Assembly: GCF_025698545.1 (NCBI RefSeq)
Contig: NC_068569.1
Span: 16,120,001 to 16,184,000, forward strand
Origin: Gossypium raimondii
Lineage: Eukaryota; Streptophyta; Magnoliopsida; Malvales; Malvaceae
Length of the DNA: 64,000 nt
Reading direction: 5' to 3'
A model generated the notes under the pieces. It was not told the origin of the DNA and searched no databases. It saw only the letters and a list, made by a program, of their open reading frames with translations. This document shows positions 12,391 to 24,677 of this stretch, one piece after another. Within the stretch, counting starts at the first letter, position 1. Every line of letters starts with the position of its first letter. A program made the translations under genes and the position numbers.

Positions 12391-12877
12391 TGAAGAATGG
12401 TGGTTGACGTGAAAACACAATGGTTGATCGCTTTTTATAGCCATTTCATCCTTTCTTCTCTCCACTTCTGTGGTAATTTCCACAAAAAATATATTTTTAC
12501 ATTATTTACCATTTTACCCCACTGTTAACACTTTTTACAATTTATCTTCAATCATTACCTTCCACAATTATGTTTCCTTTATTTCTTCTTATAATTAACA
12601 TTTTATCCATTCTCTTTTATTTCTTCTTCTTATAGTTACTATTTTATCCATTCACTTTTCTACAATTCTATGAATGACTTATTTCTCCTTATGGTAAATT
12701 TCCACCTCTAGTCCCTACTCCTTTATCCTCTATTCAATTTAATCACTCTAACTTTTAGGTTTTTTTAAAAAATTTGGAATGGCCCTAATATTTTACACTT
12801 TCTTGCAATTTAGTGAATATCCTGAATTTTTTTCCCAATATCTTCAGATTCTGTCTTCACTATTTTAGGATGTTACA
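12391..12877 (-). repeat. Remainder of the LTR interrupted by the solo LTR
   Basis: The sequence that hosted the solo LTR continues to a minus-strand LTR-like start, TGTAACATCC, at 12877. It has TC-rich and 'CAATTTAGT' tracts as in neighbouring fragments. No coding sequence. Confidence 0.45.
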
Positions 12878-13113
12878 CACGTAATACCCTTTTAACAAAA
12901 AAAAAAACTTAGACATTTTGAGCTTTGATAAAATTAACAATAATAAACAATGATTATCCAATATTAAATTTAATTTTATTCTTTTTGAGAGTTTATTTAA
13001 TAAAAAATTATCAATTGAAAAAAAATTACTTTAATGTTTATAAAGTAGTGAATAATTTATTAATTAATATAAAATAAATAATTAAATAAGTTAGCACGAC
13101 GTTTGTCAAAAAC

Positions 13114-13475
13114 TAGACCTGATCATCAGTCGGGCTATTCATTTATGTCCAAAAGCTCACCCGAAAAGTGGAAGGATTTAGACAAAAATATAAGCCCGAA
13201 AAATGGACATGGACAAAAAATAAGGTTCGTTTTTTAGATGGATTGGGCCTCAGGTAGGATTTTTTTTCCTGGGCTTGGCCCGACCTGAATCAACTGTTTT
13301 ACTATTGTTTCGCTACCATTTCGTTATTATATTGCTACTATTTTGTTGTTACTGTTTAGATACTGTATAATTATTATTTTATTGTTAATTTTGCTACTAT
13401 TTTAGAGACATTTGTTTGCTAAGTTGCAACTATTTTAGTGTGATTTAAGTATAAAGATTATTTTAACATATATTT
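13114..13475. mobile_element. Truncated hAT-like element in the CYP82 promoter
   Basis: The left end TAGACCTGATC at 13114 is followed by diverged arm sequence of the 8176-8864 family (CGGGCT, TTAGACAAAAATATAAGCCCGAAA, GGGCCTCAGG). The opposite terminus is not seen. The second promoter copy near 30540 lacks this block, giving an independent empty-site comparison. The right boundary near 13475 comes from that comparison and is approximate. Confidence 0.7.
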
Positions 13476-13765
13476 CTTGATTTAATGGCATTTTTAATTA
13501 TTTGTAAAACCCAAATTTATGTAATGGTTTGAGTAAGAGCAGGTGGTGAACAAGCTTTCACAATTGAAAGTATTATTGTAGAGTTGCCATTTATGGCTAT
13601 GAGCAGGTAGAAAAATTGGGTGATCATGACTTGGGGTATATTATATTCTTTTATTAGGGTAGATAGTAAGAAAGGGGACAATATATCACATTAAAGATGG
13701 CTTCTAAAAGTTTTTATTTTAAAGTAAATAGGATTCAGTAAAGCAAATGATGATGATCTTAGCAC

Positions 13766-13773
13766 TATAAAAA
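13766..13773 (+). promoter_or_regulatory. Predicted TATA box of the plus-strand CYP82 gene
   Basis: TATAAAAA lies in a block conserved with the orphan copy at 30833. It is 292 bases before the start codon, implying a 5' leader of about 250 bases. A weaker TATATTT at about 13977 is an alternative nearer start site. Confidence 0.6.
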
Positions 13774-14057
13774 GCAGAAACTTTGTTTTCATTCTGTTGT
13801 TAGTTCGACCTACTTTTTTTTTGTCATTTCTTTTTCTTGTCCTTACTCTCCCACAATCTTGCAAATTTGCATACCCCACCAATAAACTTGTTCCATGATA
13901 GTTGCATCAGTATGGTACCTAACTAGATTTCAGACTTGGACAGCGGAGCACTAATTAATCTTTCCCCAAGGGCAAGCTATATTTGTACGTGCAAAAACGC
14001 AAGCCATTCCCATCAACTTCTTCACAAGATCTCTACACTTCCCTGTCAAAATAAGCA

Positions 14058-15716
14058 ATGACAGATCTTCTTGATCTCTCCACTTTTGGTTATGCAGTAG
14101 TGTTCGGCATCACGCTACTGTTTTTGTACTCAAAACTCAAAAAGCCTAGCTCAGGAAGCGGCGGCAAAGCTGCACCCGTAGCAGCTGGTGCATGGCCAAT
14201 AATCGGTCACCTCCCGCTGTTAGGGGGACCCAAAGCCCCTCATGAAACGTTGGGAGACTTGGGTGAGAAATATGGACCTGCCTACATGATCCGGATCGGT
14301 GTTCATCCAGCCCTGGTGGTGAATTCGAGTGATGTTGCTAAGGAAATCTTCACCACCAATGATTTGCATGTTTCCTCCCGTTCCGAATTTGCCGCCGCTA
14401 AACACTTGGGTTACAACTATGCCATGTTCGGCTTCTCTCCTTACGGACAATACTGGCGTGAAATGCGCAAAATAACAATGGTGGAGGTGCTATCCAATCA
14501 CAGGATCGATCAACTTAAGAAAGTTTTTGTATCAGAAATAGAAGGCTCAATGAAACTATTATATAATACTTGGGCTGAGAAAAAGGATGGCTCTGGTAAG
14601 GTGTTGGTTGAGATGAAGAAACACTTTTCGGACTTGACTTTGAACGTTGTTCTCAGGACGGTTGCTGGGAGGAGGTACAGTGTTGTTGCAGAGGAAGACC
14701 AGAAAGAGGTTTTGAGATATCGTAAGGCTTTATGGGATTTCTTTCACTTGACAGGGTTGTTTATGTTGGGAGATGCAGTCCCTTTCCTCCGATGGTTGGA
14801 TATTGGTGGTTATGAGAAGCGGATGAAGATAACTGCTAAAGAGTTGGATGAAATTTCAGGGGGATGGCTAGACGACCACAGGAAGGGCGGACATTGGGAT
14901 GAAAATAAAAAGGAGAAAGATTTCATGGACGTAATGAACTCTGTTCTTAAAGGTGCAAGCCTTGCAGGCTATGATGCTGACACCATCAACAAAGCCACTT
15001 CATTGGTATAATCTTTCTCTCTCTCTCTCTTCTCTTAAATTTTATTTCACCATTAATTAGTTTCTAAAAATTATGAAAATTGCGCATTGCAGAATATGAT
15101 TTTAGCAGGCAGTGACACCACTACAGTTACCTTAGTATGGTGCTTGTCCCTAATGCTAAACAATCCTCGTATACTCAAAAAGGCTCAAGAAGAACTAGAC
15201 ACCCATATAAGCAAGGATAGGTTTGTGAATGAAACAGACATCGGCAAATTGGTTTACATCCAAGCCATAATTAAAGAGACTTTTAGAATGTATCCACCTG
15301 CACCCCTTTCAGCACCCCGTGAGCTCAATGAAAGTTGCTCCATTGGAGGCTATAACATCCCCAAAGGCACTCGGTTGATTATAAACCTTCACAAGATTCA
15401 AAGGGATCCTAAAAAATGGCCAGAACCATTGAAGTTTAAGCCAGAGAGGTTTCTCACTACCCACAAAGATGTGGATGTTAAGGGTCAGCATTTTGAATTG
15501 ATGCCCTTTGGTAGTGGTAGGAGAAGCTGTCCTGGAACATCGTTTGCACTCCATATGTTGTACTTGACCGTATCTAATTTCTTGCATGCCTTCGATTTCT
15601 CAATACCATCCTATGGTTTGATTGACATGACCGGCACTGTTGGATTGACCAACATGAAATCTACCCCGCTTGAAGTACTAGTCTCACCTCGCCTTGCTCC
15701 TGAGGTTTATAACTAA
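14058..15716 (+). CDS. Cytochrome P450, CYP82 family, probably subfamily D (two exons, 523 aa)
   Basis: A membrane-anchored microsomal monooxygenase using NADPH and O2 through P450 reductase. Exon 1 is 14058-15005 and exon 2 is 15093-15716; the 87-bp GT-AG intron is in phase 0, at the same site as in the two other P450s here. The N-terminus has a hydrophobic anchor (about residues 8-26) and the hinge [15 protein letters not shown]. The I-helix oxygen-binding motif AGSDTT is near residue 321, the K-helix ETFR near 378, FKPERF near 431, and the haem-binding [10 protein letters not shown] with its cysteine near 462. All key residues are present and length is normal, so it appears functional. CYP82D enzymes in cotton oxidise sesquiterpenoids on the gossypol route, but CYP82 members elsewhere act on flavonoids, alkaloids and homoterpenes; the substrate cannot be read here. 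AATAAT polyadenylation-like signals follow near 15738-15753. Confidence 0.93.
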
Positions 15717-16250
15717 AATCCAGATGAAGATTGCAATAATCAAGTATGAATAATAAGAATGCTTAAGCATTTTGGTTCTTATGTTGTATTATTATTAAAT
15801 TCGCGTATGTGTCTCGATTTCACTTCTCTTTTTAAAATCAATAATGATATAGTTAATAAATAAATATTTATTAGATAAAACATGTAGATTTAAGGTTGTT
15901 TTACGGTATACATGGGAAATCTTAGTTCTCAAATTTAAGTCGTGAAATCTTGACTTTATTTTTCTGCTCTACTTTTCTACTTATTGTGTCTAATATTATG
16001 AGTTAGCATTTTGATATATATATTATTTATAAAATTTAAATCTTTTAACTCTTACATTAAATTGAATTCGTCTGAATCATTTCACCTATCTCGCTAAAAT
16101 AAAAATCATAACATCCAATCTTTTTGCTTTGTTTTATTGCCACAACCTAGATTCCAATTTCAGTTAACTATCAATCAATCGGGATGCATTAAAAGTTTTC
16201 TGACATCTTACCACTAAAGTATATGTGATGATTCGATTTGGTATTGGAAC
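15717..16250. other. 3' flank of the CYP82 gene, no further gene seen
   Basis: AT-rich sequence with possible polyadenylation signals just after the stop. Nothing else is recognisable before retroelement-like sequence begins; that boundary is approximate. Confidence 0.5.
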
Positions 16251-18923
16251 CGAATTTCTTGTATGGAGTTAGCCCAAGAGCAGTTAGTAGACATATATGA
16301 AATTTAAGAATAAATTATTAAGTATAGTACAGGGACTAGTTAGGGAGATTAGTAATTAAGTTGTATGGGGATTAAATTGGAAGGTGATTAAAATAGAGAG
16401 AATTGATTAGAGGTTAAGCATGTCCTTAAAAAGAAATTAAACCAAGCCCTTGAAAGTAATTTACCCATCAATCTCCACCAACCTTTCATGCATTGATTTA
16501 TGACTATTGGATTCATTAATTCAATTTTAATCACCTTACAACTACCCAGACCCAAACTTAAGCCCAATGGCCCAAATCCAAAAAAAAACCCTAGCAGAAA
16601 AACAAAAGAACCCTAGGCGCCGCACCTAGGGTCTTTTGACCCTTGGTCTTCTGCCATCGCCGCTCCTAGCTCTGCTCGCAGCCACCGACGCCACCTGCTC
16701 TCTGACACCAACCACCCCCGTCAACTTCCACCTGCAGAAGAAATGACAGCATAATAGATTAAAAACAAGAGAGTTGTAAATGGCTATAAGAGCCATCTAA
16801 AACTACTGTAAACGGGAGGTTTTTTTTTAGAGAAATAAAAAAAGCAGAGATTCAAGCATCAATAAAACAAAAATAAAGAAGCAAGTAACGAAACATATTT
16901 AAAAAAAAGAAAACGCAAAGGTTTTATTTATTTATTTATTTTATTTTCGAACTCCTTTTTATACGTTTTATATATATACACATAAATATATATTAAAAAA
17001 AGTACCTTTTCGAATTTTCTGAACACCGTGGACGGTGGCGTTGTCGCCCGAGACCGGCAGTCGCCGCGGTGGTCCGGCGCCAGAGCCTTCGCCGAATTCT
17101 GGGCTAAAAAAGAAGGGGGAGAGCATTTTTTTGTTTTTTTTTTAGAAAGAAAAGAATGAAGTTTTTTTGTCAAAAAATTGAGTTTTATCGGCCCCCAAAA
17201 ACGACGTCGTTTTGGCACTGACCTCAAATGCTCAAAACGACGTTGTTTAGCCCCTCAACCCGCGCATTCGACCCAACCCGCCAAAGGATCTGCGCGTTTT
17301 CGACTTTTGGGGTATTTCAGTTCGCGGTCCTTCCATTTTTGCAACGTGCTGCGATTTGGTCATTTTTCTTTCTTTTCTGTTATTTTAATTTAGCCTCATA
17401 ATCTTAATTATGTTTCATTTTAGTCCCACGCAAAGTGATGCGTTTTGAAGGGTGGGATATTTACTATTTTGGTCCCTCCATTTCATTCGCGCACTCAATA
17501 TAGTCCTTTCTTTTAATTATTTTCGAATCCGCCCCATATTTTTTGTTTTTAATTCACTTTAGCCCTTTTTTTTGTCATTTTGGTTATTTTCTTATTAAAA
17601 TTAATAAATTTCCTATTATTATCGTTATTATTAATTATTATTACTATTTACCCATTCATACCTTTTTTTTTAATTTCAAATTTCGTTATATATATACATA
17701 CATACATTTTTATAATATATATATACACATACATATTTTTATAATTTATTTATATATATACATACTTATATATATTTTATATTTTATAATTTATATACAT
17801 ATCTATATATATATATCTATATGCATATTTTTTTCATAAATGTATATATATACATACTTATATATATTTTTCTATATTCTATAATTTTTATATACATATA
17901 TATACATATATATACATATATATCTTTTATATTTTTATATTTTTATTCATTTTTTATTTACTTATTTATTTTTATTCATTATTATTTTAAGAGAATATTT
18001 TATTTTTATTTGCTTATAGATTTGTTATTTTGTATGCTATTGATTTGTCCTTTTATTTATCTTATTTTCGTTGTTATTGCTTGTATTATTTCTACATCAT
18101 CGTTTTCATTTTTATTTTGTTACGCATATTGACACCGTGTTTCATTTCTACTATTTCATGTTAGATTAATTTTATTCAATGCATAAATTGTGATTTTTGA
18201 ATAAGTAAAATCTTGTGTTTAGATTCGAGAAGGTCGTACCTTAACTTTCTGGGTTTTGATTTTCACAATAAATCTAAATACACGAATCTTTTCAAACTCA
18301 AGTTTTAAACGATCTCGGGAATTGAGAAGAGATCGTGTCCTAACTTATTGGGCATGATCCCTTTTTTTTCTCAAGTTTTAAACGATCTCGGGAATTAAGA
18401 AAAGATCGTGTCCTAACTTACTGGGCATGATCCCTTTTTTAAATCCGAGATAGGTAAAAATCTTATAAATAAATAAATTTTGGCATTCATTCGCGCATCA
18501 GGAATTCAAGACATTGTGTCCAAACTTACGGGATACAATTTTCTTTCTCGATCAACGTGAAGTATGTCCTTTTTCTTTTCAAATATTTTTTGCATTTCAA
18601 TAAAGGATCATATTTTAAATCTTTAAAAGTTTTCAATCTTTGACACTAAGACATTAATTAATCAACTAGGTACCAATTTTGGGAATTACGAGGGTGCTAA
18701 TCCTTCCTCGTACGTAACCAAAATCGTACGTAACTCGTTTTTCTAAATTTCGTGGACCAAAATCGTTGTTTTAATAAAATCAAATCATTTATTAAAAACA
18801 ACCACTTTTTAAGGTGACCCGATCACACCTCATCAAAAAAAAAGATTGGTGGCGACTCCCGTTTTCGTTTTCATTTTCAAAATCCAAGTCGACCCCGTTT
18901 TTCACAAAAAAATGGTGTCAACA
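16250..18923 (+). repeat. LTR-like sequence of a Tat/Ogre-type Ty3/gypsy element, left end uncertain
   Basis: The right end GGTGTCAACA at 18923 follows a 'GGTGGCGACTCC' segment at about 18848, a pairing common at the 3' end of long Tat-type LTRs. The GC-rich 16600-17300 part (palindromic AAACGACGTCGTTTT near 17200), the transcribed-leader-like TGGCTATAAGAGCC near 16781 and the tandem 'CTGGGCATGATCCC' units fit an LTR. A TA-rich low-complexity tract at about 17680-17930 produces chance open frames. No primer-binding site or matching second LTR is seen. Confidence 0.5.
18297..18442. repeat. 73-bp tandem duplication in LTR-like DNA
   Basis: CTCAAGTTTTAAACGATCTCGGGAAT begins at 18297 and again at 18370; both units run to GGGCATGATCCCTTTTTT. 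Weaker relatives of the unit (AAGGTCGTACCTTAACTTTCTGGG near 18229 and a CATTGTGTCCAAACTTACGGGATACAA block near 18512) show an older, longer array. Confidence 0.9.
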
Positions 18924-20310
18924 GGGATCTAAAGTAATTATTTTTTCTGATCATGTAGCCCTCAGGTACTTGATTGCGAAGAAGGAAGCAAAATCGAGGC
19001 TCATTAGGTGGATTTTACTGCTCCAAGAATTTAACATTGAGATTCGAGACAAAAAGGGATGGGAGAATTTAGTGGCTGACCACTTAAGCAGAATAAAAGT
19101 ACCTTTTGATGACATCCCTATTAAGGAAGAATTCCTTGATGAGAGCCTATTCTCGACCGAGGCACGTCACCCATGGTATGCAGATATAGTAAACTTTCTA
19201 GCCACAGGATCGTTACGCACTGAGTTAGCACGTTCTGTGAGGGACAAGCTTAGACGCGACGCTTGATATCACATTTGGGATAACCCATACTTGTGGAAAC
19301 ACTATTTAGACCAGATAATACGAAGATGTGTTCCAGAAATCGAGGTAACTTCTATCCTTAATTTTTGTCATGCTAAAGCTTGCGGAGGTCACTTTGGCCC
19401 TAAACGGACTGCTCATAAGGTGTTAGAATGTGGGCTATGTTGGCCCACAATTTTTCGAGATGCATATAACTTTTGTAAGTCTTGCGATAGGTGCCAACAT
19501 ACAGGTAACATCACTAAACGAAATCAAATGCCCCTTTCCCCGATTCATGTATGCGAAATATTTGATGTATGGGGCATCGATTTCATGGGCCCATTTATTC
19601 CTTCATTTAGCAATGTATATATATATAATTCTTGCAATAGACTATGTTTCTAAGTGGATAGAAACAAAGCCTATTCACAATGATAATGCCAAAATTGCTG
19701 CGGAGTTTTTAAAATGAACTATTTTTTTCGAGGTTGGCACACCTCGAGCCCTAATCAGTGATCGTGGCACCCACTTTTGCAATAAGGTCATGGAGGCACT
19801 GTTGGCAAAATACGGAGTCCACCACCGTATAGCTACGGCTTATCATCCCTAAATGAACGATCAAGCCGAGGTCTCGAACAGGGAAATCAATACTATTTTG
19901 GAGAAAACAGTTTGTCCCAACCAAAAGGATTGGAGCCTTGAGCTAAATAACGCACTTTGGGCCTATCGGACTGCGTATAAGGGACCGCTTGGCATTACCC
20001 CGTATCAACTTATTTTTGGCAAAGCTTGCCACCTTCCGGTCGACTTGGAACATAAAGCCTATTGGGCCGTTCGAAAATGTAACATGGAGTTAAAACCCGC
20101 AGAAAAGGCAAGGAAATTTGACATCCAAAAGTTAGAAGAAATTCGCAATGATGCCTACGAAAATGCTCGCATTTATAAAGACAAGACAAAGTTGTTTCAT
20201 GATAAGAGAATATCTCAGAAGCATTATTCGGTAGGACAAAAATTTTTACTTTATAACTCCGTGTTAAAGTTATTCCCAGGTAAGCTTCGATCACGAAGGC
20301 AATGACATTT
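18924..20310 (+). pseudogene. Decayed Ty3/gypsy (Athila-like) pol fragment: RNase H end and integrase
   Basis: The readable part starts within RNase H ([20 protein letters not shown], ending VADHLSRI). It continues through the integrase zinc-binding HHCC region (GHFGPKRTAHKVL ... CKSCDRCQHTG) and the start of the catalytic core (WGIDFMGPF), and ends in the conserved plant gypsy segment [21 protein letters not shown] near 20000-20070. It is non-functional: there are in-frame stops near 19264 and 19849 and a frame change near 19610-19650, with another stop near 19714. Gag, protease and reverse transcriptase are absent. The lineage call rests on the [16 protein letters not shown] motif and on the downstream ACATTGAGGACAATGTG sequence; it is an inference. 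Confidence 0.85.
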
Positions 20311-22210
20311 TATTGTTACTGAAGTGTTCACACATGGAGCGATTGAAATAGAGAGTTAAGAATCTGGAAAGCAGTTCGTAGTCAATGGTCAGCGGTTGAA
20401 ACCATTTTATTAGAATTTTCAAGCCCACACGGTTGAGAAAATCCATTTGAAACCACCATAGAACCAATAATGGCATTGAGCTAACGACGTTAAACAAGCG
20501 CTTGTTAGGAGGCAACCCAATTTTATTTTTTTTTTTTTTTTTTTTTTTTTTATTAATTATTTGGATATTAATAAATTTCTCTTCTTTTGCTTAGATAAAA
20601 CAAAGCGAAAATGAGAAGAAAAAGGAAAAAAGCTAGAAAAATAAAACCAAACAGCCCTATCCATGGTACCAAACAGCCTCTAGTCCAGATAATATTCCAT
20701 CCCAGAATGCCTGTAGCCAAACTACCCTATTCCTGCAGCCAACCACCCTTATCCATGCGCCCAAGCACCACCCCTTAGCACAAATTAACCCCTGAACCCT
20801 AAAATTTTAAAACATTATTTTCCTTTTCCCACAAAATCACCATAGTTGCCGCTCTTCCCTCCACCATTCTCCCTCACCATTGATCGCCACCACCATGGTT
20901 CGGACCCGTAGCCACACCGCCGTCGGGCCCTCCTTCACCATGAACCCACGACGGCGCCGTTTCTCCACACCCCAGCCATCATATACGATCGACAGTAACA
21001 ACACGAGTTTTTCTAAACTTTTCTACCTATTTATTTCTTTTCTTCCACATTGAGGACAATGTGCTTTCAGTAGGGGGAGGTACTCTTCGTTATTACTGTC
21101 ATTTTCTGCTGTGATTTTGGTTGTTGTTACTGTGATTATTTTTGGCTGGTGTTGCTACTTGAGGCTCTATTTTGTCCATATATATATTTTTTTAGAATCA
21201 CCTACCTCTTTTCATGCCCAAGTTTTTTACCAAGAATTGCCTACTGTTTGACCTATAAGTATGATTCTTGTTTTCTGAGGAAATTACGGATTTTCCATAA
21301 TTGATGCCATCTCCACTGTTTTATTCTTATTAGGCTAAAAATAATTGTGATTCATAGAGTTAAATTTATCTTGCTTTCCGTAAAATTAATCAAGTTTAAT
21401 ACAAAGTGGATACTTAATATGTTTGTATGCTAAAATATGTTCATGACTATTAAGGTAATTACTGAAACTTATTTTTGACACTTGATTGTTTTTTTCTCTA
21501 AAGTCCTCATAAAAAAGTTATTATTAAAATGTCGTTTAATGTTTCTGTGGTTATGAGTGCAGCTTAAAAACGTGACTGACTGAGTAACCTGGGTAGGGTG
21601 CTTGGGTTGTCATCCTATTTCGTTTCAAAAGGTTTTGTGACGTGTTAGGTAAAACTTTGCTAACTGGAATTAATTTTTAAGAACATGATGAGCTGAGTAA
21701 CCGGGGTGAGGTGCTTGGCTGTCATCTCTCTTTGCGTCAAAAAGTTCGATGTGTTCTTAAGAAAAAATTAATAAAATTAGGAGTCTGCTGGGCTGAGTAA
21801 CCGGGGTAGGGTGCTTGGTTGTCATCTCTCTTCGCGTCAAAAGGTTCAATATATTCCTAAAGCATAAAAAATAATAAATAATAAATAAATCAAAATCAAA
21901 ATAAATAAATAAAAGAAAAAATAATAATTTGGGGACTAAAGGAGGAAACAAATAGGGTGTCTTAGTAGGTTTGGTAATTTACCTAATTTTCATTAAATAA
22001 TTCAAGTCGATTCTAATTTTTGTGTGTATTAATTGGAAAACTTTTTCTGTTTTACTTAAACTAAGCTTAGGGTTCTCTTTATTTTTGTATATGCATTTTT
22101 GACTGATTTTTATAAAACTTTGGAGTGGTATTTCTTTTATGGCAGAATCTAACTTTCACAGTAGATAGGAACCATACATGAAGGCAAGCATGGGCTAAGT
22201 AGGGGGAATT
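20311..22210 (+). repeat. Post-pol non-coding region of the Athila-like element
   Basis: A long T tract lies at about 20522-20550. CACATTGAGGACAATGTGC near 21045 and AGTAGGGGGAGG just after it are typical of the stretch between pol and the 3' LTR in Athila-like elements. A polypurine tract, AGTAGGGGGAATT, ends at 22210 immediately before an LTR start. No env-like protein is readable. Confidence 0.6.
21565..21865. repeat. Three diverged tandem units of about 100 bp
   Basis: CTGAGTAACC(T/G)GGGT...GTGCTTGG..TGTCATC...CGTCAAAAGGTT recurs near 21580, 21691 and 21794, within the post-pol region of the retroelement. Confidence 0.85.
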
Positions 22211-23545
22211 TGATAACACTCTAGAATAATGTAATTTTATGTATTAATTATGTATTTATTCTGAGTATGATCCTGCTAATTTGAGTTATTTATGATCTTT
22301 TACCTCATAGGGACTAAATTTGAGGCAAAAGTAAAATTAAGGGCCAAAAGCGTGAAATTAGAGATAAAATGGGCCAATGTGCGACACAAGGAAAAGTTGG
22401 TGCCAAAAGTACAAGTATAGAGGAAATAAGGGTTGAAATGCAAAAAGAAGAGATTTTACTCTATCAGACTCTATTTTAATTATATTAGGATAATTAATAT
22501 TAAGATAATTATTAAAGATTATTTAATTTTAGGATTTTATTTTATTTATCTTTATTTATCTTCAATTAAATGTATTTATCTTTTGGGAGTTTAAGTAGGA
22601 TTAGACTATCTCCCCTAGCACTATAAATAGGGGGTGAAGCGACTCAAAAGACATCCATCTTTTTCTATAAACACTCTATCCCCAAAAGTCTAGGCTTTTG
22701 TTCTTATCATATTTCCTTTCAATAAAATCTTCATTTTTATTTTATTTATTTTCTTTTCCACCACAACCATGAGCCACTAAACTCATCTAGCCGAAGGTTG
22801 TCGATATTCCCCAAAAAGGGTTCTTGAGGCTTAGAGTCTGTACTTAGCCTCCTCGCCGAGTATTCATCATTTCTCCGCACTACGGGGCTAACGCTTCCGT
22901 CTATGTCCCTTAAGAAGTAAGCTTTTCAACGTATGCAAAGGCGGTCGCTTTGTATGTTTTGGGAAGGTTGCACAGTCGGTTCGTTAGCTTACTGCGTCAG
23001 AGGTTGGCGAGCGCAAGAGACAAAATGGCGCGGAATTCACCATTTAGAAGCGTTGATCTAGCATAAGACGATCCCACAGAAGCGATTGTTGGCTAGAGTC
23101 AGGTTCCACTAAATCGTAAGTCTAAATCCTTAGAGCTGGTGGTCGGAGGCGCCCTCTTCCACTATAACTAGCTTATTCGGTTTGGGAAGGATCATCTAAA
23201 GCCGAGGATTGAACCCAAGGCGGAACGAGACAACTGGAGGCTAGAATCTCCTATAAGAATTTCCTTTCTCTCAACTCCGTTTTTAATTTCTCAAATTTTC
23301 GATTCAATATTCTTAATCCTGTTTTTATTTCATTTTTCGTTTCCAAATCCAAACCTTTAATTCTGTTATTTTCTTTTTTTTTCCAGGAATGCAAGTTTTC
23401 TTGGGCAAGATTTTGCCTAGGATTTTACAGAACAAGATATTGTGCAAATCTAGTCCCTGAAGATTTGACCTTACTTCCCTTTTACTATTCTTTTTCATTA
23501 TTTATTAGGGATAGGATATTTTTGGTGCTTTCAACGACCGCATCA
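22211..23545 (+). repeat. 3' LTR of the Athila-like element, approximate right end
   Basis: The LTR starts TGATAACACT directly after the polypurine tract. It contains a TATAAATAGGGGG promoter-like site near 22622 and ends near GACCGCATCA at 23545. The matching 5' LTR is not found; the LTR-like block at 16250-18923 is different sequence. So the element is chimeric or internally rearranged. Confidence 0.6.
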
Positions 23546-24677
23546 ATGGAAAAACCCTAACACTTTGATAACTTTACAAATTAATCCTCGAGTAACTAGA
23601 TTAAGCTATTACGATCTCGGAAATATAAAAATTACTAAAAACGGGAGAAGAATTCATACCTAATTAGGCCAAATAAGCTTGCTTGAGCTCAATTCTCCTA
23701 GCTGGGATTTCCATGTCTTTATTTGGGAAAGATGATGATAAATGATTATATTTTTATTATTTAATCCATTTATCATCTTTATTTTTTTATCTTTCCAATT
23801 TCATCTTTTTTTATTTAATTTTCCATGGATGAATCATCATAATTATCTACTAACTCCTCTTAATGGTCTATTTATCATATAAGGACCTCAAACTTTGAAT
23901 TCCATAGCTATTTGATACTTATAGCTATTAGAACTCAACTTTTTCATTTTATGCAATTTGGTCCTTTCCACCTAATTAAACATGAAATCGGTAAAATTTC
24001 TTTACGAAATTTTCATATGATATTTTTATCAAAATTTTGACCATAAAATAATATTAAAATAATTTTTCTTCCGGACTTGGATTTGTGGTCCCGAAACCAC
24101 TGTTCCAATTTCACTGAAAACGGGCTGTTACAATCCTCCCCGACCTTAGCATTTGTTATCAAAATAGTTATGCTTAACATGCAATAATGGCAGCTCTCAA
24201 AGGTATTCGAATTCCCCCTTTTTCCCTATCGAACACCCCCGGAGAAAGAAAAAGTCTCATTCCTTTTTATTTTTTTTTTCATTTGTTTAATTTATTTTTT
24301 AAAAACCAAATGATGAAGAAAACACCTACATCCACTATTATTTCTAAAGTGGTATTATTACCACTTTAATCCTTATTATATCTCTACCTAATAAAATTTC
24401 ATAATAATTAAACTTTTACCTCTTTTACAAGTTAGTCTCTATACCTTAACTAATCACTAATTCAGCAAAATTACCAATTCAAAATTCAATTCACCTATAA
24501 TATAACTTCGTAAATATTTAATAAAAATATTTAATGGTTTGGTTTTCAAAAATAATGTCCTGAAATCACATTTTTCGTCACCATTGACTTTCGGGTCATT
24601 ACACCAATTTTTATGATTTAGTCTCTGTACCAAAAATTAACCAAACAACACTTCTATTAACCAACCACCATAAATTT
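23546..24677 (-). repeat. Two minus-oriented LTR fragments
   Basis: Minus-strand LTR starts are visible at about 24131 (TGTAACAGCCCGTTTTCAGTG) and 24602 (TGTAATGACCCGAAAGTC). Both are truncated. The first carries the CGAAACCACTG / CCACAAATCC motif that marks this repeat family in the window. No gene is supported. Confidence 0.6.

Larger units (their letters stand above)
12990..13810 (+). promoter_or_regulatory. Upstream region of the plus-strand CYP82 gene, copy A of a duplicated promoter
   Basis: This block matches 30462-30880 in the same orientation: the shared parts are about 13020-13110 with 30475-30540 and 13530-13810 with 30570-30880. Between these parts, copy A carries about 380 extra bases beginning with a hAT-like end at 13114. 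The longest shared part runs from GAGCAGGTGGTGAACAAGC through the TATA box to TTCATTCTGTTGTTAG. Conservation of non-coding sequence up to just past the TATA box suggests this is the basal promoter, with transcription starting about 25-35 bases after 13766. Confidence 0.75.

Noticed and set aside
17543-18132. Two long open frames rich in I, Y, F and L
   Set aside because: They translate a TA-rich low-complexity tract inside LTR-like DNA; no codon structure or conserved motif.
18814-19266. Open frame of about 150 codons read as a gene
   Set aside because: Its first third is LTR-derived and out of context; only the part from about 18928 is real retroelement RNase H. It is an accidental fusion.
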